Below are positions 58,858-64,000 of a stretch of DNA of 64,000 bases, piece by piece; the first letter of the stretch is position 1, and every line of letters starts with the position of its first letter. A model generated the notes under the pieces. It was given only the letters and a program-made list of their open reading frames with translations. It searched no databases and was not told where the DNA came from. Both the position numbers and the translations under genes were made by a program. The stretch is from assembly GCF_001439805.1 (NCBI RefSeq), contig NZ_JYLK01000014.1, positions 1 through 64,000 of the forward strand. The letters are read 5' to 3'. The DNA comes from Pseudomonas trivialis (GTDB lineage: Bacteria > Pseudomonadota > Gammaproteobacteria > Pseudomonadales > Pseudomonadaceae).

Positions 58858-59060
58858 TTGCGAGGCAGGTCTCCTGGCTTGGGGCTTGCGGGTCTTGCGA
58901 CCGGCGCCGACTGCGCCTTCCCGCCGGATCGGCAGTGGCGTGGCAGTCAACAGAACCCTTCACAGTTGCGGGGGCAGCCGCGGCTTGAACCGCGTTCCCT
59001 TCTTAGCTTCGACCTGGGCCGAAGAACCTCGAAGGCGCAAGGCTACGCAGTGCTTGGCGA
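58858..59060 (-). promoter_or_regulatory. Cobalamin (B12) riboswitch upstream of cobW
   Basis: Read on the minus strand the conserved segments occur in order: GAAGGGAACGCGGTTCAAGC, CGCGGCTGCCCCCGCAACTG (B12 box), CCACTG...GGGAAGG, then AAGCCAGGAGACCTGCCT. It precedes cobW by about 100 bases. In that leader TGCCC (near 58775) and GGGCA (near 58760) could pair just before the cobW start. High B12 should reduce expression of cobW-cobN-chlI-VWA. Confidence 0.92.
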
Positions 59061-59098
59061 GCGGTCAATGTGCGATGCCCTGGATTCTGACGCCGCCG

Positions 59099-60676
59099 TT
59101 AAACGTAACGATGCTTGACCGGCACGCCCATCACGATGTCGGACAGCGCGATGCGCCCATGGCTTTCGAGGTAGAAATCAATTTCGCCGTTACCGGTGAG
59201 GTCCAGTACCAGCCACGACTCGTTCTTTTGCGGGTCGTAGCCAAGGCCCGCCTCACCGGGCCTGCCGGAGAGTCGGTTGACGAAGGTAAGGTCTTTGAGC
59301 CCGTGCTTGCGCAATAATCTGGAGATGTCGACTTTGTCCTCGCCCGTGACAAAATCCTTCAACACATCAGGGTGGTATAACGTCGAGTCAGTGGCATTTT
59401 CGTACTCGAAAGTATCCCTTCCTGCGCCGCTCCACAGGTGATCAGCGCCGCCACCGCCCTTGAGCCGGTTGCCGGCATCATTACCGATCAGCACATCAGC
59501 GCCTGAACCGCCGACGGCATTCTCCAGGGTAACGCCCCTGGCGATTGAAACATTACCCTTCATGCCGCCGACGTCGGAGAACGATTCAGCGCGCAGGTTG
59601 ATCACCTGATTCTGATGGTAGCCGGAGAAGTCCAGCGTATCGTTACCGCCGCCATCCCATACACAGAACACGGCAGCGTCCCGAGGAGACACCAGCGAAA
59701 GATCGTCTCGCCGGGTATTGGAATTGAAGCCGTAGGTGGTGTCTGTGTTACGGGTGCTGTAATTGGCGCCGTAGGCCTTTTGGGCCCAGGCAATGTCGGT
59801 CATCAATGGCCCCGAGGCATACTCGCCCTGGTGATCATGGCCTGTATTGCTCGCGTCGAAATAGCTCATGACCGAGTAGGCCCGGCTGTCCTCTGCGAAA
59901 ATGGCATGCTCCCTGTAGTTGCTCGGGCCGCGCGACGCGTCATAGTCACCCGTGTGGGCCGCGCCCAGCAAGTGTCCGATTTCGTGGGTCAGCGTATGAC
60001 GTCCGTAGCCGTTTACGGTGGGCGCGCGATTGACCCAATGGTGCGAATTCAGACGTACCCGCCCCGAATGTTCGGAAAACGCAGCGTCAGCGACATTGGG
60101 CTCCGCACTATTGACGAAACGTAACTGGCCTTCCGGCGCACCGGCTTCTTCTTCAAACTCGATATTCGCTACATCTGCCCAGGACCGCATTGAAAGACGG
60201 GCCTGTTCTTGTTGGGTTTGATTAAACCGGGTCTCTCCTGATGCAACTTCACGAAACGTATAACCCAGCCGCAGTACTTTATCGTAATTACGGTCCTGTA
60301 ATCGGCGCTGTCTTCGATCTATCTGGCTGGCGGCCTGATCGGTGGACCAGGACGGCTTGCTGAGGCCCGCGTGATAGTGCTGGTGGCCAGCGTCCTTTGC
60401 CTTGTATTGCGGGCCGGCGGCCTCAACGTGCGGATGTATAATATTTTGACTAACCATCGGAGGATTTAAACTGGCGCGCGATATAACGGACATAAAAGGC
60501 CTTATCAACTTAATGGATAACATCAACTTCAGCGCGTCTACCTTCCGATATCCACTCACGAAAAAAAAGTGCATCAGACGCGCAAAGCAATTGGGAATAT
60601 TACTTGGCAAAAATGCCACTACGCCTTTTACGCCGCGACTGTTCGTCATCGCCTGCTCCAATTGACGCCCAGTCAT
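59099..60676 (-). CDS. Serralysin-like secreted zinc metalloprotease with RTX repeats
   Basis: 525 residues from the ATG at 60676 (AGGAAAACACGAGC upstream). The metzincin zinc site HEIGHLLGAAH and the Met-turn YSVMSYF are intact. The C-terminal part has calcium-binding nonapeptides (GGSGADVLIGNDAGN; GGGGADHLWSGAGRD) and the M10 C-terminal domain, so export by a type I ABC system is expected; none is adjacent. The first ~73 residues (to MVSQNIIHP at 60457) are an extension that serralysins usually lack, with a hydrophobic stretch LMHFFFVSG; the true start may be 60457, though that Met lacks a ribosome site. The protein ends in a basic tail (GVPVKHRYV) after the usual hydrophobic end. Sits between two B12 riboswitches. 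Confidence 0.85.
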   Translation of the reverse strand: MTGRQLEQAMTNSRGVKGVVAFLPSNIPNCFARLMHFFFVSGYRKVDALKLMLSIKLIRPFMSVISRASLNPPMVSQNIIHPHVEAAGPQYKAKDAGHQHYHAGLSKPSWSTDQAASQIDRRQRRLQDRNYDKVLRLGYTFREVASGETRFNQTQQEQARLSMRSWADVANIEFEEEAGAPEGQLRFVNSAEPNVADAAFSEHSGRVRLNSHHWVNRAPTVNGYGRHTLTHEIGHLLGAAHTGDYDASRGPSNYREHAIFAEDSRAYSVMSYFDASNTGHDHQGEYASGPLMTDIAWAQKAYGANYSTRNTDTTYGFNSNTRRDDLSLVSPRDAAVFCVWDGGGNDTLDFSGYHQNQVINLRAESFSDVGGMKGNVSIARGVTLENAVGGSGADVLIGNDAGNRLKGGGGADHLWSGAGRDTFEYENATDSTLYHPDVLKDFVTGEDKVDISRLLRKHGLKDLTFVNRLSGRPGEAGLGYDPQKNESWLVLDLTGNGEIDFYLESHGRIALSDIVMGVPVKHRYV

Positions 60677-60699
60677 GCTCGTGTTTTCCTGTACATCTT

Positions 60700-60900
60700 G
60701 TTTCGGGTGCCCTTCACAGGGTGAAACGGGAAACCGGTGAGTCATGACCTGCAATAAATGGGTATGACAAGTCCGGTGCTGCCCCCGCAACGGTAAGCGA
60801 GTGAAGCGTCAGATCCACTGTGCCAGCAGGCATGGGAAGGCGATGCTTTTCGACCCTGTGTCCCTCGCAAGCCCGGAGACCGGCCCGAAAAATCAGATAA
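60700..60900 (+). promoter_or_regulatory. Cobalamin (B12) riboswitch upstream of cbtB-cbtA
   Basis: Segments in order on the plus strand: GGGTGAAACGGGAAACCGGT, TCCGGTGCTGCCCCCGCAAC (B12 box), GGTAAGCGAG, CCACTGTGCC, GGGAAGGCGATGC, CGCAAGCCCGGAGACCGGCC. An intrinsic terminator hairpin follows at 60930, indicating control by transcription attenuation. Confidence 0.92.
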
Positions 60901-60929
60901 CAAACCCGCGGTGGGCGGGCGCTGTTCGA

Positions 60930-60956
60930 CCCCGCGCGCCCGGCTCGCGGGGTTTT
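60930..60956 (+). terminator. Intrinsic terminator of the cbtB riboswitch
   Basis: CCCCGCG (60930-60936) pairs with CGCGGGG (60946-60952), followed by TTTT. It lies 41 bases before the cbtB start and is the probable OFF state of the riboswitch. Confidence 0.75.
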
Positions 60957-60996
60957 CATGCGCTCGTTTCGCCCAGACACTTGATAGGGACGCGCC

Positions 60997-61185
60997 ATGT
61001 CGATCATCAGCAGCACCTCTCACACCGCCAGCAGCACCGCCACCCTGAGCCAACGCCTCACCGCCGCCATCGTGGCGTCGATTCTCGGCGCGTGCCTGGT
61101 GTATTTCGCAGGGTTCTCGCATATCGAGGCGGTGCACAACGCTGCCCACGATACCCGCCACAGCGCCGCGTTCCCGTGCCACTGA
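60997..61185 (+). CDS. cbtB: Cobalt transporter small subunit CbtB
   Basis: 62 residues. One hydrophobic segment (IVASILGACLVYFAGFSHI) followed by a His-rich C-terminus (AVHNAAHDTRHSAAFPCH) is the CbtB pattern; the terminal His cluster presumably binds cobalt. CbtB and CbtA are regularly found behind B12 riboswitches in bacteria lacking CbiMNQO. cbtA begins 11 bases after the stop. Confidence 0.9.
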   Translation: MSIISSTSHTASSTATLSQRLTAAIVASILGACLVYFAGFSHIEAVHNAAHDTRHSAAFPCH

Positions 61186-61196
61186 GGCCTGCTGAC

Positions 61197-61889
61197 ATGA
61201 TCAAGCGTATTGCGCAAACCGCCGGTTTTACCGGCCTGCTGGCCGCCCTGCTGCTGACTCTGCTGCAAAGCTTCTGGGTCGCCCCGTTGATTCTGCAGGC
61301 CGAAACATTCGAGAAGGCGCCGGCTGCAACCGAAGTGGCCCATGAGCACGCTGCCCATGGCCACGACGCCGAAGCCTGGGAGCCGGAGGATGGCTGGCAG
61401 CGCGTACTGTCGACCACCGGCGGTAACCTGGTGGTAGCGGTGGGTTTCGCGCTGATGCTGGCCGGTCTCTACACCCTGCGCGCACCGACCCGCACGTCCC
61501 AGGGCTTGCTATGGGGCCTGGCCGGTTACGCGACGTTTGTACTGGCGCCCACCCTGGGCCTGCCGCCGGAATTGCCGGGCACTGCCGCCGCCGACCTGGC
61601 GCTGCGCCAGACCTGGTGGATCGGCACCGCTGCCTCAACGGCTGCCGGTATTGCGCTGATCGTGTTCGGCCGCAACTGGCTGCTTAAAGTCCTCGGCGTG
61701 GCGATCCTGGCGGTGCCCCACGTAATCGGCGCGCCGCAGCCTGAGGTGCATGCAATGCTGGCGCCGGAGGCCCTCGAAGCACAGTTCAAGATCGCGTCGC
61801 ATTTGACCAACGTCGTGTTCTGGCTGGCCCTGGGCCTGATCAGCGCCTGGCTGTTCCGGCGCAACCGCGACGGTCAATACTCGGCATGA
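61197..61889 (+). CDS. cbtA: Cobalt transporter subunit CbtA
   Basis: 230 residues with five hydrophobic segments (IAQTAGFTGLLAALLLTLLQ; GGNLVVAVGFALMLAGLYTL; LLWGLAGYATFVLAPTLGLP). A His-rich loop (VAHEHAAHGHDAEAWEPED) between the first two segments is a likely cobalt-binding site. PHVIGAPQPEVH near the end is typical of CbtA. It imports Co(II) across the inner membrane with CbtB. Its stop overlaps the cobE start (ATGA), tying cobalt uptake to corrin synthesis. Confidence 0.93.
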   Translation: MIKRIAQTAGFTGLLAALLLTLLQSFWVAPLILQAETFEKAPAATEVAHEHAAHGHDAEAWEPEDGWQRVLSTTGGNLVVAVGFALMLAGLYTLRAPTRTSQGLLWGLAGYATFVLAPTLGLPPELPGTAAADLALRQTWWIGTAASTAAGIALIVFGRNWLLKVLGVAILAVPHVIGAPQPEVHAMLAPEALEAQFKIASHLTNVVFWLALGLISAWLFRRNRDGQYSA

Positions 61890-62278
61890 TTCTGACTGTG
61901 GGCCTGGGTTGTCAGCGCGGTTGTGATGTTCACACCCTGCTGGCGCTGCTTGACGGCGCCCTGGCCGAGGCGGGCATCGACCGCCAGCGTGTCAGCGCGC
62001 TGGCCAGCATGGATCGCAAACAGGATGAGCCGGGGCTGATTGCCCTGGCCCAACGGCTGCAATTGCCATTGCAGTGTTTCAGCGCTGCCCAACTGGCGAT
62101 TTATGAAGACTGCCTGAGCCACAAATCAGCCGTCGCCTTTGCCCACACCGGTTGCCATGGCATTGCCGAAAGTGCCGCCCTCGCCCTGGCAGAACAGCTT
62201 TCGGGCGCCCCTGCGCGCCTGTTGATCAGTCGCAGGAATAACGCCAAGGCTACCTTTGCGTTGGCCTGCGCCGGCTGA
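61886..62278 (+). CDS. cobE: Cobalamin biosynthesis protein CobE (CbiG C-terminal family)
   Basis: 130 residues: LTVGLGCQRGCDVHTLLALL, ALASMDRKQDEPGLIALAQR and FAHTGCHGIAESAALALAEQ match the CobE/CbiG-C fold (usually GxGCRRG, here GLGCQRG). CobE acts in the aerobic pathway around precorrin conversion, but its exact reaction is not settled. Start overlaps the cbtA stop by four bases. Confidence 0.9.
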   Translation: MILTVGLGCQRGCDVHTLLALLDGALAEAGIDRQRVSALASMDRKQDEPGLIALAQRLQLPLQCFSAAQLAIYEDCLSHKSAVAFAHTGCHGIAESAALALAEQLSGAPARLLISRRNNAKATFALACAG

Positions 62279-62345
62279 ACCTTGATAATCGCCTATTTCG
62301 ATCATGAGCCGTCTTCATGCTCCACTACCTCCCGCAGGAACTTCC

Positions 62346-63092
62346 ATGACCGTTTACTTTATCGGCGCAGGTCCAGGCGATCCGGAATTGATCACCGTCA
62401 AGGGCCAGCGGCTGATTCGCAGTTGCCCGGTGATCATCTACGCCGGCTCGCTGGTGCCGGCGGCGGTCCTGGAAGGCCACCAGGCGCGTCAGGTGGTCAA
62501 CAGCGCTGAACTGCATCTGGAACAGATCATCGAGTTGATCGAGGTCGCCCACGCCAGCGGCCAGGATGTGGCCCGCGTGCACTCTGGCGACCCGAGCCTG
62601 TATGGGGCGATTGGCGAACAGATCCGTCATTTGCGCGAGCTGAATATCCCGTTCCAGATCATCCCGGGCGTCACCGCGGTAGCCGCCTGCGCCGCATTGC
62701 TGGAAACCGAACTGACCCTGCCGGACATCGCCCAGAGCGTGATCCTGACCCGCTACGCCGATAAGACCCGCATGCCGGACGGCGAGGACTTCGACAGCCT
62801 TGCGCGCCATGGCACCACGATGGCGATTCATCTGGGGGTCAATCATCTGGAAAAGATCGTCGCCCAGCTGCTGCCGCACTATGGCGCCGACTGCCCGATT
62901 GCCGTGGTGCACCGCGCAACGTGGCCGGATCAGGACTGGGTGGTGGGCACGCTCAGTGATATTGCGCAGAAAGTCGCGGCCAAGGGTTTCAGGCGTACGG
63001 CGTTGATTGTGGTGGGGCGAGTGCTGAGCAGTGACAGTTTTGGTGATTCTTCGCTGTACCGCGCCGGCCATGCCCACCTCTATCGCCCGTGA
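62346..63092 (+). CDS. cobM: Precorrin-4 C11-methyltransferase CobM
   Basis: 248 residues from the ATG at 62346 (AGGAACTTCC upstream). VYFIGAGPGDPELITVKGQR is the SAM-binding start of tetrapyrrole methylases; VIIYAGSLVPAAVLE, VARVHSGDPSLYGAIGEQI and FQIIPGVTAVAACAALLETE are CobM-specific. It methylates precorrin-4 at C11 to precorrin-5, the substrate for CobF encoded elsewhere in the window. Last gene of the riboswitch-controlled operon; a terminator follows. Confidence 0.95.
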   Translation: MTVYFIGAGPGDPELITVKGQRLIRSCPVIIYAGSLVPAAVLEGHQARQVVNSAELHLEQIIELIEVAHASGQDVARVHSGDPSLYGAIGEQIRHLRELNIPFQIIPGVTAVAACAALLETELTLPDIAQSVILTRYADKTRMPDGEDFDSLARHGTTMAIHLGVNHLEKIVAQLLPHYGADCPIAVVHRATWPDQDWVVGTLSDIAQKVAAKGFRRTALIVVGRVLSSDSFGDSSLYRAGHAHLYRP

Positions 63093-63150
63093 ATGAACAC
63101 AGTGATCGGGTTTGTGGAATCGATGGTGTAAGCCCTGAATTCACGCAATA

Positions 63151-63179
63151 AAAAACGGCGCTCACGGGCGCCGTTTTTT
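63151..63179. terminator. Bidirectional intrinsic terminator
   Basis: AAAAACGGCGC and GCGCCGTTTTTT form a perfect stem with A/T tracts on both sides, between the convergent cobM and nfuA genes. Confidence 0.9.
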
Positions 63180-63199
63180 GTTCGCAGCGAACGCCTTAC

Positions 63200-63784
63200 T
63201 CAGTAGTAGGCGTTTTCTTTCTGCGTGTGGTCAGTCACGTCGCGTACGCCCTTGAGCTCCGGAATGCGTTCGAGCAAGGTGCGCTCGATGCCTTCACGCA
63301 GGGTCACGTCCGCCTGGCCGCAGCCCTGGCAACCGCCGCCGAACTTGAGTACGGCAATGCCATCATCGACCACATCGATCAGGCTGACCTGACCGCCGTG
63401 GCTGGCCAGCCCCGGGTTGATCTCGGTTTGCAGGTAGTAGTTGATGCGCTCATTGACCGGGCTGTCGGCGTTGACGTTCGGCACCTTGGCGTTGGGCGCC
63501 TTGATGGTCAACTGGCCGCCCATGCGGTCGGTGGCGTAGTCGACCACGGCGTCGTCCAGGAAAGCTTCGCTGAAGGCGTCGATGTAAGCGGTGAAGCTTT
63601 TCAGCCCCAGCGCGGTGTCTTCAGGTTTCTCTTCGCCAGGCTTGCAGTAGGCAATGCACGTCTCGGCGTACTGGGTGCCGGGCTGGGTAATAAAGACGCG
63701 GATACCGATACCCGGGGTGTTCTGCTTGGACAGCAGGTCAGCCAGGTAATCGTGGGCGGCGTCGGTAATGGTTATGGCAGTCAT
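63200..63784 (-). CDS. nfuA: Fe/S biogenesis protein NfuA
   Basis: 194 residues, the usual length. The N-terminal A-type-like domain (ITITDAAHDYLADLLSKQNT, degenerate without the three Cys of IscA) is followed by a Nfu domain with LASHGGQVSLIDVVDDGIAV and the cluster-binding CxxC in FGGGCQGCGQADVTL. It carries and delivers 4Fe-4S clusters, especially under oxidative stress or iron limitation. ATG start preceded by GAGGAGTTTCC. Downstream terminator shared with cobM. Confidence 0.95.
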   Translation of the reverse strand: MTAITITDAAHDYLADLLSKQNTPGIGIRVFITQPGTQYAETCIAYCKPGEEKPEDTALGLKSFTAYIDAFSEAFLDDAVVDYATDRMGGQLTIKAPNAKVPNVNADSPVNERINYYLQTEINPGLASHGGQVSLIDVVDDGIAVLKFGGGCQGCGQADVTLREGIERTLLERIPELKGVRDVTDHTQKENAYY

Positions 63785-63951
63785 GGAAACTCCTCACAGG
63801 CTTGGGGGGAGTTTACGCCAAATTATTACGCAGGTACAAAGTCCGAGTGTTTTTGTCGGAATAGCGCTGAAAGAACACACGCGCTTACAGATTCCCACGG
63901 CGCAGGCCCTGATGCGCACTGCATCGCCGCAACAGCTTTACGCGCCACAAC

Positions 63952-64000
63952 ATGAGCGATATTCATGAAAAACCGCGCACGCTCAAAATCGGCACAGGTT
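63952..64000 (+). CDS. Possible start of a gene cut by the window end
   Basis: An ATG at 63952 opens MSDIHEKPRTLKIGTG and runs to the edge; another ATG at 63966 opens MKNRARSKSAQV in a different frame. Neither has a strong ribosome site and 16 codons are too few to judge. Nothing else was recognised in 63785-63951. Confidence 0.25.
   Translation, partial: MSDIHEKPRTLKIGTG

Overview
The window is high-GC chromosomal DNA from a Pseudomonas of the fluorescens group. The evidence is the gene families (viscosin-type lipopeptide synthetases, Tsx/NUP nucleoside uptake pair, small Pseudomonas metallothionein, aerobic CobN-type cobalamin pathway) and the many REP/REPIN elements of the form TGTGGGAGGGGGCTTGCTCC that separate genes. 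No rRNA, tRNA, CRISPR array, prophage or insertion sequence was seen.

Layout. 1-2440: the 3' end of an RHS gene with an intact C-terminal nuclease toxin and immunity gene, followed by two decayed toxin/immunity cassettes. 2576-4912: secreted M20 carboxypeptidase and a MASE2 diguanylate cyclase. 5207-9253: LysR regulator and a three-gene operon (ABM-domain membrane protein, YtcJ-like amidohydrolase, YcaC-like hydrolase). 9428-11507: nucleoside porin plus purine nucleoside permease behind a PurR-like palindrome. 11813-13403: a small unknown protein, a metallothionein and a pair of DUF606 transporters. 13521-18262: LysR, a Phd/VapC toxin-antitoxin pair, MntH and an alpha/beta hydrolase fused to a YaaW-like domain. 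18560-23146: Kef-type antiporter, exported protein, esterase, cobF and a histidine phosphatase. 23413-51873: the central system of the window. 52228-63092: cobalt and cobalamin genes. 63200-63784: nfuA.

The central system is the B/C part of a viscosin-group cyclic lipopeptide cluster. On the minus strand viscB (4 modules) overlaps viscC (3 modules plus two thioesterases), followed by the exporter genes macA and macB; a LuxR regulator faces them. Adenylation pocket residues that I read by eye predict Thr-Val-Leu-Ser-Leu-Ser-Ile/Val, i.e. residues 3-9 of a nine-residue viscosin-type peptide. The initiating synthetase (viscA, Leu-Glu) is absent from the window, as expected for the split organisation known in some strains.

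The cobalamin region has two B12 riboswitches pointing in opposite directions. One precedes cobW-cobN-chlI-VWA (cobalt insertion); the other, followed by an intrinsic terminator hairpin, precedes cbtB-cbtA-cobE-cobM (cobalt uptake and corrin ring synthesis). A serralysin-like RTX metalloprotease gene sits between the two riboswitches and does not obviously belong to the pathway.

All functional statements are from reading motifs and order; no database search was run.
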